64,000 bases of DNA, taken from positions 34,291-98,290 of the forward strand of contig CAWATM010000003.1 in the NCBI GenBank assembly GCA_963784895.1, given 5' to 3'. This stretch comes from Gaiellasilicea sp963784895. Its GTDB lineage: Bacteria; Actinomycetota; Thermoleophilia; Gaiellales; Gaiellaceae. The stretch's first letter is position 1, and each line of letters starts with the position of its first letter. Below are positions 31,609 to 40,180 of this stretch, piece by piece. The notes beneath the pieces were generated by a model. The model saw only the letters and a list, made by a program, of their open reading frames with translations, searched no databases and was not told where the DNA came from. The position numbers and the translations under genes were made by a program.

Positions 31609-31926
31609 TCAGGCGCTGAGGTGCACGTTCGGGACGAGGTCGACGATGCTGACGTCGAGGTGCTCGAGCGTGTCCCGTTCCGCGCCCGACGCCAAGGCAG
31701 CGATCGAGCTCAGGCGTTCCGCCGCCTCCGCGCTCTTCGCACGCGTCTCCTCGTCCGCCCACAGCGTGACGAGGAACGCCTCGCCCGTCTCGCGGTTGAC
31801 GAGGCCGAGCGCACCGCAGTAGCCGTCGCTCTCGCGCGCCCAGGGCAGGAGGTCCTCGCGCACCAGCCGCAGTCCGGCCTCGTACTGCTCCTCGGTCGTC
31901 TTCAGTCTGTGCAGGCGCGCGAGCAC
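31609..31926 (-). CDS. ABM-like small protein (dimeric alpha/beta barrel)
   Basis: About 105 residues with a ferredoxin-like pattern: LARLHRLKTTEEQYEAGLRL, a strand in DGYCGALGLVNRETGEAFLV, and a C-terminal strand DVSIVDLV. This resembles antibiotic-biosynthesis monooxygenase or stress-response A/B barrel domains. AGGAGG ends 5 bases before GTG 31926, which decides this start over the in-frame GTG at 31932. Function is unclear; relatives degrade haem, oxidise quinols or only bind ligands. Confidence 0.6.
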   Translation of the reverse strand: MLARLHRLKTTEEQYEAGLRLVREDLLPWARESDGYCGALGLVNRETGEAFLVTLWADEETRAKSAEAAERLSSIAALASGAERDTLEHLDVSIVDLVPNVHLSA

Positions 31927-31999
31927 AGCCACCTCCTCGGCTCGATCCTACTCGCGGCCGATCCAGTCTCCTAGCCGCCGCCGTCGGCCACAGTGCCGA

Positions 32000-33154
32000 C
32001 TAGGGGGAGGCGAGCAGCGAGCGCGACTCCGCGCGCGCCTCGCGCCACCACACGAGCTCGTAGGTGTGCAGTGCCAGCCAGACGGCTGTGACGAGCGCCA
32101 GCGCGGCGAGTGCCGGCACCGCTGTCGCGAGCGGGAGCAGCAGCAGGAGCACGATCGCGGCGACGAAGCGGCCGCGGCTCAGACGCAGCCGCCGCTCGAT
32201 CCTCGTCCGAATCGCCGAGTACGTGAGCAGGTAGAGCGCGCTCCCGCCGCAGAGTGCGAAGGCCACGACGGAGTCGAGCTCGTCGCCGACGTGCGCGACG
32301 ACGTTCTTCATCGCGAACGCGAAGAGCACGATGCCGACGATCATCGGGAGGTGCGCGTACGCGTAGACGTCGCGGGCGAGCGCCACGCGTTCCGCGCCCT
32401 GGAGCTCGCTGAGCATCCGCTCGCCGCGGATCGAGAAGAAGTCGAAGTAGGCGAGCCAGAACGAGGCGGCGACGAGGAGCCCGAGGATCGCGGCCACGAC
32501 CTCGCCCGGCCCGATGCCGATCCCAGTCGCGCCGATCCCGATCGAGATGAACGCCTCGCCGAGCGCGATGATCAGCACGAGGCCGTAGCGCTCTGCCAGG
32601 TGCGACGGGTGCAGTTGCCAGCCCGTCGACCCGCTCAGGAGCGCGCCGACGTAGGTGCAGGTGAGCGCGGCGAGCCAGAGCCAGGTGCGTGCACCGTCGG
32701 TGAAGCCCGCGACGAGGATCAGGGCCGCGCCCAGCAGCGACCACGGCGCCAGCCGGAGCACCGCACCGAGGAGGTCGCGGTTCCCACGGCCGGCGAGGGC
32801 GTAAAGCGTGATGTGCATCGCGCAGACGACGAAGAAGGCGGCGCCGAAGAGCACGCCGTCGTCCTCGAACACGCCGGGCACCACGAGCGCTGCGACGAAC
32901 ATGGCGATCAGCGCGACGAGCAACGCGGCGCCGACGACGCCCTCCTCGGGGTCGACGGTGTTCGTCAGCCAGGCGTAGGCCGTCCACGCCCACCAGAGCG
33001 CGGCCAGCACGAGCACGCCGCGGCCGATCCCCGCGAACGTCGGGTCGTCGGCGAGCAGCGTCGCGACCTGCGTGAACGCGAACACGAAGACGAGGTCGAA
33101 GAAGAGCTCCCGCGGCGTGACGCGATGCTCGTGGTCGACTGCCGTCGCGGCCAT
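32000..33154 (-). CDS. LtrA family membrane protein
   Basis: The 384-residue protein has about ten transmembrane helices and starts with the family block TPRELFFDLVFVFAFTQVA. Other matching blocks are YAWLTNTVDPEEG, HLAERYGLVLIIALGEAFIS and FFSIRGERML. Low temperature requirement protein A homologues are widespread in actinobacteria; the molecular function is not known. ATG 33154 follows a region divergent from the next operon. It is monocistronic. Confidence 0.9.
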   Translation of the reverse strand: MAATAVDHEHRVTPRELFFDLVFVFAFTQVATLLADDPTFAGIGRGVLVLAALWWAWTAYAWLTNTVDPEEGVVGAALLVALIAMFVAALVVPGVFEDDGVLFGAAFFVVCAMHITLYALAGRGNRDLLGAVLRLAPWSLLGAALILVAGFTDGARTWLWLAALTCTYVGALLSGSTGWQLHPSHLAERYGLVLIIALGEAFISIGIGATGIGIGPGEVVAAILGLLVAASFWLAYFDFFSIRGERMLSELQGAERVALARDVYAYAHLPMIVGIVLFAFAMKNVVAHVGDELDSVVAFALCGGSALYLLTYSAIRTRIERRLRLSRGRFVAAIVLLLLLPLATAVPALAALALVTAVWLALHTYELVWWREARAESRSLLASP

Positions 33155-33322
33155 CGTTGCGAGCTTATCCCCGAGCCGGACACTCTTTGCTGCTCACGCC
33201 GGTTGACGAGCGTGGACAGCGCAGCCACCTCTCGGGTTCACCCCGTATGGGTGATGTCCGGCCAGCTTCGCACGGGCAAGGATGAACGGCACGTTCCTCG
33301 GCTGACCAAGGAGGGCTCGGGA

Positions 33323-33718
33323 ATGCTCGTAGCGGACTTCACCTTCTTCGACTTCTTCTGGTCGATGGTCGTGTTCTTCCTCTGGGTCATGTGGTTCTGG
33401 CTCCTCTTCACGGTCTGGACCGACATCTTCCGCCGCGACGACCTCTCCGGCGGGGGCAAGGCCCTCTGGCTCATCTTCACGATCGTGCTCCCCTTCCTCG
33501 GCGTCTTCGTCTACCTGATCGCGGAGAACGACGGGATGACGAAGCGGAACCTCGCGCGGAGCAGGAAGGAGCGTCACCAGTTCGACGAGTACGTGCGCGA
33601 GACGGCCGGAAGCGGGGGCGGCGCTGCGGCCGAGATCGAGCGCGCGAAGGGCTTGCTGGACAGCGGCGTGATCACGCAGGAGGAGTTCAACGTCCTGAAA
33701 GCCAACGCGCTCGCCTAG
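33323..33718 (+). CDS. Membrane protein with C-terminal SHOCT domain
   Basis: 131 residues: two helices (WSMVVFFLWVMWFWLLFTVW and ALWLIFTIVLPFLGVFVYLI) with the PLD-nuclease-N-like block between, a basic cytoplasmic linker, and a C-terminal SHOCT motif (EIERAKGLLDSGVITQEEFN). AAGGAGG lies 9 bases before ATG 33323. It is the first of six genes that run to 39772 with gaps of at most 6 bases, so it is probably an accessory of this peptide/amino-acid operon. Function unknown. Confidence 0.75.
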   Translation: MLVADFTFFDFFWSMVVFFLWVMWFWLLFTVWTDIFRRDDLSGGGKALWLIFTIVLPFLGVFVYLIAENDGMTKRNLARSRKERHQFDEYVRETAGSGGGAAAEIERAKGLLDSGVITQEEFNVLKANALA

Positions 33719-33724
33719 ACGACG

Positions 33725-35200
33725 ATGGCGACCGAGACATCCGTGCTGACGGGGCTCGAGCCCCGCTCCTTCTGGGGGCACTTCGAGACGTTGACGAAGG
33801 TGCCGCGGCCCTCGCGTCACGAGGAGCCCGTGATCGAGCACGTGCGAGCCTGGGCGGAGCAGCACGGCTTCGAGCTGCAGCAGGACGCAGGGCGCAATCT
33901 GGTCATCCGCGTTCCGGCGACGCCGGGCCGCGAGGCTGCTCCCGTCGTGACGCTGCAGGGGCACCTCGACATGGTCTGCGAGCGCGATGCGTCGAGCACG
34001 AACGACCCCGCCGAGGGGCGGATCGCGCTCGTGCGCGACGGCGAGTGGCTGACCGCGGACGGGACCACGCTCGGGGCCGACGACGGCGTCGCGATCGCGG
34101 CGATGATGGCGCTCGTCGAGGACGAGTCCCTGCCCCACGGACCGCTCGAGCTCTTGATGACCGTCGCCGAGGAAGTCGGGCTCGAGGGCGCGAACGCGCT
34201 CGACCCGGCGCTCGTCACCGGCTCGGTCCTCGTCAACCTCGACAGCGAGGAGGACGGACGGCTGACGGTGGGCTGCGCCGGGAGCACGGACACGTGGATT
34301 CGGATCGCGGCGTCCCGCGCGCCGGCCGCGGACGGCGCCGTGACCTTGTCGGTCACCGCGAGCGGCGGACAGGGCGGCCACTCGGGCTCGGGCATCGCGC
34401 TCGGCAGGTCGAACGCGGTCAAGGTGCTCGGCCGTGCGCTCCGCGAGGCGCTGGGAAAGGTGCCGTTCAGGCTCGTCTCGCTCTCCGGCGGGAAGAGCCG
34501 CAATGCGATTCCGCGCGACGCAGTCGCGATCTGCTCCGTCCCGGCCGACCGCGAGCAGGAGTTCAAGGACGCGGTGGCAGCCGCTGGCGGGACGATCCAG
34601 GATGCCTTCGCGAAGACCGACGCGGGCGTCTCGGTGGCCGTGGAGAGCGCCGACGCCGCCGGCGATCCGTGGACGGACACGAGCACTGCGGCACTGCTCG
34701 ATGCGATCGCGCTCGTGCCGACCGGCCCGCTCGCGCTGAGCCCCGATTTCGACGATCTCGTCGAGACGTCCACCTCGCTCGGAGAGGCATTGACCGACGG
34801 AGACGAGCTGACGCTGCACAGCCTCTCGCGCTCGTCGAACGACTCGGCGCTGCCCGAGGTGATCGCGACGCTCGATGCCGCGGCGCGGCTGGCCGGCGGC
34901 ACGCTCGAGGTCAAGCACAACTACGGCGGCTGGCGTCCCGATCTCGACTCGAAGGCCCTCGCCGCCGCGAAGGCGGCATACGAGCGTGAGTTCGGAGAGC
35001 CGCCGATCATCACCGCGGTTCACGCCGGGCTCGAGACGGCCGTGATCGGGACGAAGGTACCCGGCCTCGACATGCTCTCCTTCGGGCCGCAGATCGAGTT
35101 CCCGCACTCGCCCGACGAGCGCGTGAGCATCCCCACCGTCGAGCGTTTCTGGAAGCTGCTCGTCCGCTTCCTCGACGAGATGTCGAAGCCGGGGAAGTAA
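33725..35200 (+). CDS. pepD: Aminoacyl-histidine dipeptidase (Xaa-His dipeptidase)
   Basis: A 491-residue M20C metallopeptidase. Zinc ligands are visible in LQGHLDMVCE (His, Asp), GADDGVAIAAMMA (Asp), VAEEVGLEGA (the catalytic Glu-Glu pair) and LVNLDSEEDGRL (Asp). The C-terminal His lies in ITAVHAGLE. It splits dipeptides such as carnosine in the cytoplasm. It is followed by a small secreted protein and three amino-acid or dicarboxylate transporters, which fits use of peptides and handling of the amino acids released. Confidence 0.92.
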   Translation: MATETSVLTGLEPRSFWGHFETLTKVPRPSRHEEPVIEHVRAWAEQHGFELQQDAGRNLVIRVPATPGREAAPVVTLQGHLDMVCERDASSTNDPAEGRIALVRDGEWLTADGTTLGADDGVAIAAMMALVEDESLPHGPLELLMTVAEEVGLEGANALDPALVTGSVLVNLDSEEDGRLTVGCAGSTDTWIRIAASRAPAADGAVTLSVTASGGQGGHSGSGIALGRSNAVKVLGRALREALGKVPFRLVSLSGGKSRNAIPRDAVAICSVPADREQEFKDAVAAAGGTIQDAFAKTDAGVSVAVESADAAGDPWTDTSTAALLDAIALVPTGPLALSPDFDDLVETSTSLGEALTDGDELTLHSLSRSSNDSALPEVIATLDAAARLAGGTLEVKHNYGGWRPDLDSKALAAAKAAYEREFGEPPIITAVHAGLETAVIGTKVPGLDMLSFGPQIEFPHSPDERVSIPTVERFWKLLVRFLDEMSKPGK

Positions 35201-35203
35201 GGC

Positions 35204-35812
35204 GTGCGCGGTCCCATCCCCTGGCTCCTCGCCGCTGTCGGCATCGTCGCCGTGATCGTCGTCGCCGCCCTGATCGGCGACCGCGACCGGAGCGGCGAGA
35301 CGGTCCCGGCCGGAGAGTGGGCGCAGAGCGTCTGCGGCACGATCGCCGTCTGGCGCGGCGAGATCGAGACGATCGTCGAGGACATCCGGACGCCGAGCTC
35401 CGAGAGCACGGCCGGCGGCGAGGAGCCGCAGTCCGAGACGCCGCAGGGCCGCACCGGGTTCCTGCGCAAGGGTGTCGAACGCGGCGTGCAGGCGGCCGAG
35501 ACGCTCGTCGAGGGGATCGACAACGCCGGCATCCCCGACACCGAGCAGGGTGAGGAGGCCGCCGAAGTCGTGTCCAACTGGGCCGACTCCGCCCTGAACG
35601 GGCTCGAGGCGGCCGAAGAGTCGCTCGACGACGAGGCCGACTCGCTCGAGGAGTCGCTCGAGCAGTTCGCGCAGGCGGCGCGCGCGCTCGGCACGAGCCT
35701 GGCGGGCGGAGCGATCGTGTTCGCGGACCTTGCCCAGGCCGACCCCGAGGCTGCCCGCACGGTCCTCGATACGAGCGAGTGCCAGCAGCTCAGAGCGGAG
35801 CAGACGCAATGA
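35204..35812 (+). CDS. Anchored extracytoplasmic protein, function unknown
   Basis: A 202-residue protein with one N-terminal helix (IPWLLAAVGIVAVIVVAALIG) and an acidic, mostly helical outer part. Two Cys (QSVCGTIAVW and TSECQQL) lie at the two ends of the outer domain and could form a disulphide. A long run of EAAEESLDDEADSLEESLEQ suggests a coiled coil. GTG 35204 is 4 bases after pepD. The stop overlaps the transporter start (ATGA). I do not recognise a family. Confidence 0.65.
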   Translation: MRGPIPWLLAAVGIVAVIVVAALIGDRDRSGETVPAGEWAQSVCGTIAVWRGEIETIVEDIRTPSSESTAGGEEPQSETPQGRTGFLRKGVERGVQAAETLVEGIDNAGIPDTEQGEEAAEVVSNWADSALNGLEAAEESLDDEADSLEESLEQFAQAARALGTSLAGGAIVFADLAQADPEAARTVLDTSECQQLRAEQTQ

Positions 35813-37194
35813 GCACCAGCGACTGGATCCTGATCGCCCTCCAGGGCATCGTGGTCATCGGCTTCATCGCGCTCGGCGTGCGCTCGGGCGGGATCGGCCT
35901 CGGCCTCTGGGGCGGCGTCGGCACGCTCGTGCTCGTCTTCGGCTTCGGGCTCGCGCCCGGCGAGCCGCCGATCAGCGCGATGCTGATCATCGTCGCCGTG
36001 ATCGCTGCCTCGGCGGCGATGCAGGCGGCCGGCGGGATCGACTACATGGTCCTGATCGCGAGCAAGGCGCTGCGCGCTCGGCCGAAGATGCTCAACTTCG
36101 CTGCACCGTACGTCTCCTGGCTACTGACGATCCTGACCGGGACGGGCAACACGTTCTTCTCCCTGATCCCCGTGATCAACGAGCTCGCCTACGCGAACAA
36201 GATCAGGCCCGAGCGGGCGCTCGCGGGCTCGGCCGTCGCCTCGACGTTCGGGATCACCGCGAGTCCCGTTGCCGCCGCGATGGCGACGATGCTGCCGCTC
36301 GTCGAGGTCTACGGCTACGACATCGTCGACGTGATGCTGATCACGATCCCGGCCAGCATCATCGGCATCTTTGCGATGGCGCTCGTGATGAACGGGTACG
36401 GCAAGGACCTCGACGACGACCAGGAGTACCAGCGCCGCCTCGCCGCGAACGAGATCAAGCCTCCCGCCCCGGCCGGCGAGATCACGCTGCTGCCGTACGC
36501 GAAGCGCAGCGTCGCCATCTTCCTCACCGCCGTCGGCGCGATCTGCGTGTTCGGCGTCTTCGAGGGCCTCCGGCCGACGATCCCCGCCGAGGGCGGCGGC
36601 GTCGAGCCGCTCTCCGTGACGCCGATCATCCAGATGTTCATGCTCACCGCAGCGGCGCTGATCCTGATCCTCGCCCACGTCCAGGCGAGCGACATCCCCA
36701 ATCAGCAGATCTTCAGGTCGGGCATGGTCGCGATGATCGCCCTCTTCGGGATCGCCTGGATGGCGGACACGTTCATCGCCAACAACGAGGACGCGATCGT
36801 CGCGGCGCTCGGCAGCCTCGCGGAGAACCTGCCGTTCACGATCGCGATCGCGATCTTCCTCGTCGCGGCTCTGACGACGAGCCAATCGGCCGCGACGCGG
36901 ACCATGATCCCGCTCGGGCTTGCGCTCGGGATCGGTGCGGGCTACATGATCGCGATGTGGACCGCCGTCGCAGGCGTCCTCTTCTTCCCCGCCAACGGCA
37001 CCCAGATCGCGGCCGCCGAGGCCGACGAGACCGGCTCGACGACGCTCGGCAAGCGCGTCATCGACCACTCCTTCCAGCTCCCGCTCCAGATCGCGTGGGT
37101 GGTGACGGCGCTCGTCGGCTGCCTGATCGTCTGGCTCTTCTTCGGCGACCAGACACCGGCACCGCCGGTGCCCACCACGACGACCACCCCGTAG
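35809..37194 (+). CDS. Anaerobic C4-dicarboxylate transporter, DcuA/DcuB family
   Basis: 461 residues with about 12 helices. Blocks typical of the family are AAGGIDYMVLIASKALR, YVSWLLTILTGTGNTFFSLI, GSAVASTFGITASPVAAAMA and LTTSQSAATRTMIPLGLALG. DcuA/B proteins exchange fumarate, malate or aspartate for succinate in anaerobic growth. Here it could take up aspartate or export succinate from amino-acid breakdown. The C-terminus ends in a Pro/Thr-rich tail. It overlaps the upstream gene by 4 bases. Confidence 0.85.
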   Translation: MSTSDWILIALQGIVVIGFIALGVRSGGIGLGLWGGVGTLVLVFGFGLAPGEPPISAMLIIVAVIAASAAMQAAGGIDYMVLIASKALRARPKMLNFAAPYVSWLLTILTGTGNTFFSLIPVINELAYANKIRPERALAGSAVASTFGITASPVAAAMATMLPLVEVYGYDIVDVMLITIPASIIGIFAMALVMNGYGKDLDDDQEYQRRLAANEIKPPAPAGEITLLPYAKRSVAIFLTAVGAICVFGVFEGLRPTIPAEGGGVEPLSVTPIIQMFMLTAAALILILAHVQASDIPNQQIFRSGMVAMIALFGIAWMADTFIANNEDAIVAALGSLAENLPFTIAIAIFLVAALTTSQSAATRTMIPLGLALGIGAGYMIAMWTAVAGVLFFPANGTQIAAAEADETGSTTLGKRVIDHSFQLPLQIAWVVTALVGCLIVWLFFGDQTPAPPVPTTTTTP

Positions 37195-37195
37195 C

Positions 37196-38482
37196 TTGAG
37201 CGTTCGCGGCGCTGCCTTCCTCGGCATCGGCGCCATGGTCGGCGCCGGCATCTTCGCGCTGCTGGGCGAGGCCGGAGCGGTCGCGGGCTCCGCCGTCTGG
37301 CTCTCCTTCCTCCTCGCCGGGATCGTCTCGGCGCTGCTCGGCTACACCGTCGTCAAGATGGGCGTCCGCTTCCCGTCGTCGGGCGGGATCATCGCGTACC
37401 TGATCGAGGGGTTCGGCAACGGGCGCTTGGTCGGGATCGCGTCCTGGCTCGGCTACTTCGCCGCGATCGTGATCGTCTGCTCGATGGTCGCCGTCTCGTT
37501 CGGGAGCTACGCGACCTCCCTCTTCATCGGGGACGACGCTGCGGCGGGCTGGGACAACCTGTTCACGACGCTGATCGTGCTCGCGATGGCGGGCATCAAC
37601 ATCGTCGGCTCGAAGATCGTCGACCGCGCGCAGTCGCTGATCGTGATCGTGCTCCTTGCCGTCTTCGCCGTCTTCATCGCAGTCACGCTCGTGGACGTCG
37701 ACTGGGGGTTGCTCGCATTCGACGGCTACCCGCCGGTCAACGACATCATCGCCAGCGTCGCCCTGACCTTCTTCGCCTACCTGGGTTTCAGCGTGATCAC
37801 GTTCGCGGCCGGCGACCTCCGCGACCCCGCCCGCGAACTGCCGCGCGCGATGTACTCCGCACTCGGAGTGACGACGGTGCTGTACGTGCTGATCTCGTTC
37901 GGCGTGTTCGGCACGCTGACCGTGACGGAGGTGATCGGCTACGGCGAGACGGCGATCGCCGAGGCCGCGCGGCCGACGCTCGGGGACGCGGGGTTCACGA
38001 TGATGGCGGTCGCGGCGCTGCTCGCGACCTCGTCGTCCGTCAACGCGACCCTCTACGCCTCCGGCGGCCTGACGAAGATGCTCGCAGGCGCCGGCCAGTT
38101 CCCGCCGTTCTTCGGGCCGGGCTCGCGGCTCGGCCCGCACTCGGGGATGCTGATCACTGCCGCGATCGTGCTCGTGGTCAGCAACCTCGTCGACCTCTCC
38201 GCGATCGCCTCGGTCGGGAGCGCGTGCTCGCTCGTGATCTTCCTGCTCGTCGGTGTCGCCGCCTACCGGCGGCGCGCGGACACGGGTGCGATCGGCGCGA
38301 TCGTGCTCACGGCGATCGCCGCGACGGCAATCGTGCTCGCCTTCTTCGCCGTCGACACGTTCCGCAACGCGCCGCAGACGTTCACTGCGATCGTGGTGAT
38401 CACACTGCTCGCGGTGGCCCTCGACCTGGTCTGGAAACGCAGCCGCGGCGAGCTGGCCGAACCCGATGCTCCGGCGGCCTAG
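37196..38482 (+). CDS. APC-family amino acid permease
   Basis: A 428-residue permease with about 12 helices. The N-terminal signature FLGIGAMVGAGIFALLGEAG and the later SVALTFFAYLGFSVITFAAGDL plus LRDPARELPRAM are those of the APC superfamily. TTG 37196 is the only start near the signature and lies 1 base after the previous stop. The N-terminus is shorter than in most members, so the first helix starts almost at once. The substrate is probably an amino acid or amine. Confidence 0.85.
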   Translation: MSVRGAAFLGIGAMVGAGIFALLGEAGAVAGSAVWLSFLLAGIVSALLGYTVVKMGVRFPSSGGIIAYLIEGFGNGRLVGIASWLGYFAAIVIVCSMVAVSFGSYATSLFIGDDAAAGWDNLFTTLIVLAMAGINIVGSKIVDRAQSLIVIVLLAVFAVFIAVTLVDVDWGLLAFDGYPPVNDIIASVALTFFAYLGFSVITFAAGDLRDPARELPRAMYSALGVTTVLYVLISFGVFGTLTVTEVIGYGETAIAEAARPTLGDAGFTMMAVAALLATSSSVNATLYASGGLTKMLAGAGQFPPFFGPGSRLGPHSGMLITAAIVLVVSNLVDLSAIASVGSACSLVIFLLVGVAAYRRRADTGAIGAIVLTAIAATAIVLAFFAVDTFRNAPQTFTAIVVITLLAVALDLVWKRSRGELAEPDAPAA

Positions 38483-39772
38483 GTGCCGGAGCACTCGCGT
38501 GCGCTCGAGTCGGCGCCCGGGAACGAGCTCCTGCTCTTCCTCGCCGACCTCGGCGCAGCGCTGAGCGCGATCGGCGAGACCGTCGATGCGATCGAGCTGC
38601 GCCTGGGCCTGATCGCGCGCGCCTACGGGCTCCAGGAGGCGCGCTTCAGCGTCTTCCCGACCTCACTCTTCCTGACGCTCGGCCGCGGCGAAGCCGCGAC
38701 GATCGAGCCGACGAAGCGGCTGTCGGCGACGCCGCGCCTCGACCAGATCGCCGCGGTCCATCGCCTCGCAGAGGAGGCGGAGCGCGGGACGATCGCTCCC
38801 GCGGCCGGCATCGCCCGGCTCGAGGAGATCCGGGCGACGGGCACCCGCTACGGGCCGCTGGCGAGCGTGCTCGGCTACACGACGCTGACGATGGGGATCG
38901 CGCTGATCCTGCGTCCGGCGCCGCGCGACGTGGCGGCCGCCGCGTTGCTCGGCACCGTCGTCGGCGTGCTGCGGCTGCTCGCACGCGGACGGCGCTCGCT
39001 GGAGGTGCTGATGCCCTTCCTCGCCGCCTTCGCAGTTGCCTTGCTGACCGCCCTCGCCGTCAAGCACGACGTCACCGACCCCGGCCTGCGGGCGATGATC
39101 GCCGCGCTCGTGGTCTTCATTCCCGGCGTCGCGCTCACCACTGCCGTGCTCGAGCTGACCGAAGGTCAGATGATCTCCGGCTCGAGCCGGCTCGTCTGGG
39201 CAGCCACCCAGCTCGGCCTGATCGCGTTCGGGATCGTCGCGGGTGTCAGTGCCGCTGGGGTGCCCGCGGAGCGCGCATTCTCCAGCTCCGACGCGCTCCT
39301 CGGCGACTGGGCGCCCTGGCTCGGGGTGCTCGTCTACGCCGTCGGCGTCACGGTCGCCCACTCGACGCCGCCCGGCGCCCTGCTCTCGTTGCTCGTCGTT
39401 CTCTACGCCGCGTGGACCGGCCAGGTGCTCGGCGACGCGCTGTTCGGCGCCTACTCGAGCGGCTTCGTCGGGGCCGTCGTGATGACGCTCGTCGCGTACC
39501 AGCTCGCCCGGCTCCAGTCGACGATGCCGGTCTACGCGATGTTCCTCCCCGGCTTCTGGCTGCTCGTCCCCGGCTCCCTCGGGCTGATCGGGCTGACGAC
39601 GTTCCTCGCCTTCCCGGACACCGCCTCCGGCGCCGACGTCTTCGCCGTGATCGGAGCGATCGCGGCGGTCGCGCTCGGAGTCCTCTGCGGTGTCGAGTTC
39701 CACCGCTGGATCGTCGGCGCGGAGCGGCGAGCCCAGGCGGTCAAACGGCGCGTTCGGTCGCCCGGTGCCTGA
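38483..39772 (+). CDS. ThrE-type threonine/serine exporter
   Basis: The 429-residue protein has an N-terminal soluble domain (FLADLGAALSAIGETVDAIE) and about ten helices in two ThrE-like halves (YTTLTMGIALILRP and VAYQLARLQSTMPVYAMFLP). It corresponds to the single-chain form of ThrE, which exports threonine and serine. It is the last gene of the operon starting at 33323, and its final 32 bases overlap the convergent gene on the other strand. With a dipeptidase and permeases upstream, export of surplus amino acids is a fitting role. Confidence 0.85.
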   Translation: MPEHSRALESAPGNELLLFLADLGAALSAIGETVDAIELRLGLIARAYGLQEARFSVFPTSLFLTLGRGEAATIEPTKRLSATPRLDQIAAVHRLAEEAERGTIAPAAGIARLEEIRATGTRYGPLASVLGYTTLTMGIALILRPAPRDVAAAALLGTVVGVLRLLARGRRSLEVLMPFLAAFAVALLTALAVKHDVTDPGLRAMIAALVVFIPGVALTTAVLELTEGQMISGSSRLVWAATQLGLIAFGIVAGVSAAGVPAERAFSSSDALLGDWAPWLGVLVYAVGVTVAHSTPPGALLSLLVVLYAAWTGQVLGDALFGAYSSGFVGAVVMTLVAYQLARLQSTMPVYAMFLPGFWLLVPGSLGLIGLTTFLAFPDTASGADVFAVIGAIAAVALGVLCGVEFHRWIVGAERRAQAVKRRVRSPGA

Positions 39773-40166
39773 GCGTCTCCCGCGCCAGCTCGACGGCCTG
39801 GACGACCGCGACGGTCGTGAGGAGGGCGGCTCCCCCGATCACGAGAGCAAGTCCGGGACGCGCCGACCCGCCGATCGTCGCGCGCGCGTCCAACCAGTTC
39901 TCGAGCGCCGTCCAGCCGATCACGAGCCCGCTGCCGAGCACCCCGATCACGCCCGGCCACGACCGGAGCATCCGAATCCAGAACAGCGCGAGCCCGGCGA
40001 CGATCGCGGCCAGCCAGCCGTTGTTCGGACCCTGCGTCCCGTCGAGCCGAACCGGCCCGTCGGCCACCCACGTCACGAAGACGCCGACGAGAACGGCGGC
40101 GACCGCGATCCGGCACACGAGCCGCCGGCGCGCCGCGGCGTCAGCGCTCGGGTTAGGGTCGCTCAT
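39741..40166 (-). CDS. Four-helix membrane protein, function unknown
   Basis: A 141-residue protein with about four helices (CRIAVAAVLVGVFVTWV, GWLAAIVAGLALFWI, WPGVIGVLGSGLVIGW, GLALVIGGAALLTTVAVVQA). ATG 40166 shares the bases CATG with the divergent ATG of the phospholipase gene at 40165, so the two starts interlock. A TAGCGT element sits 8 bases in front, fitting a leaderless transcript. The end overlaps the thrE-like gene by 32 bases. No family is recognised. Confidence 0.6.
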   Translation of the reverse strand: MSDPNPSADAAARRRLVCRIAVAAVLVGVFVTWVADGPVRLDGTQGPNNGWLAAIVAGLALFWIRMLRSWPGVIGVLGSGLVIGWTALENWLDARATIGGSARPGLALVIGGAALLTTVAVVQAVELARETLRHRATERAV

Positions 40167-40180
40167 GGCTGACGACGCTA
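40154..40180. promoter_or_regulatory. Interlocked divergent start codons with two -10-like elements
   Basis: CATG at 40164-40167 contains the start codon of both divergent genes. TAGGGT (40154-40159) is 5 bases before the plus-strand ATG, and on the minus strand TAGCGT (complement of 40175-40180) is 8 bases before the other ATG. Both fit TANNNT elements of leaderless actinobacterial promoters. Each promoter then lies within the other coding region. Confidence 0.4.

Noticed and set aside
31379..31762. Upstream extension of the GAF kinase to ATG 31762
   Set aside because: The extra 128 residues are antisense to two other small genes and low-complexity; GTG 31378 sits right at the start of the GAF homology.
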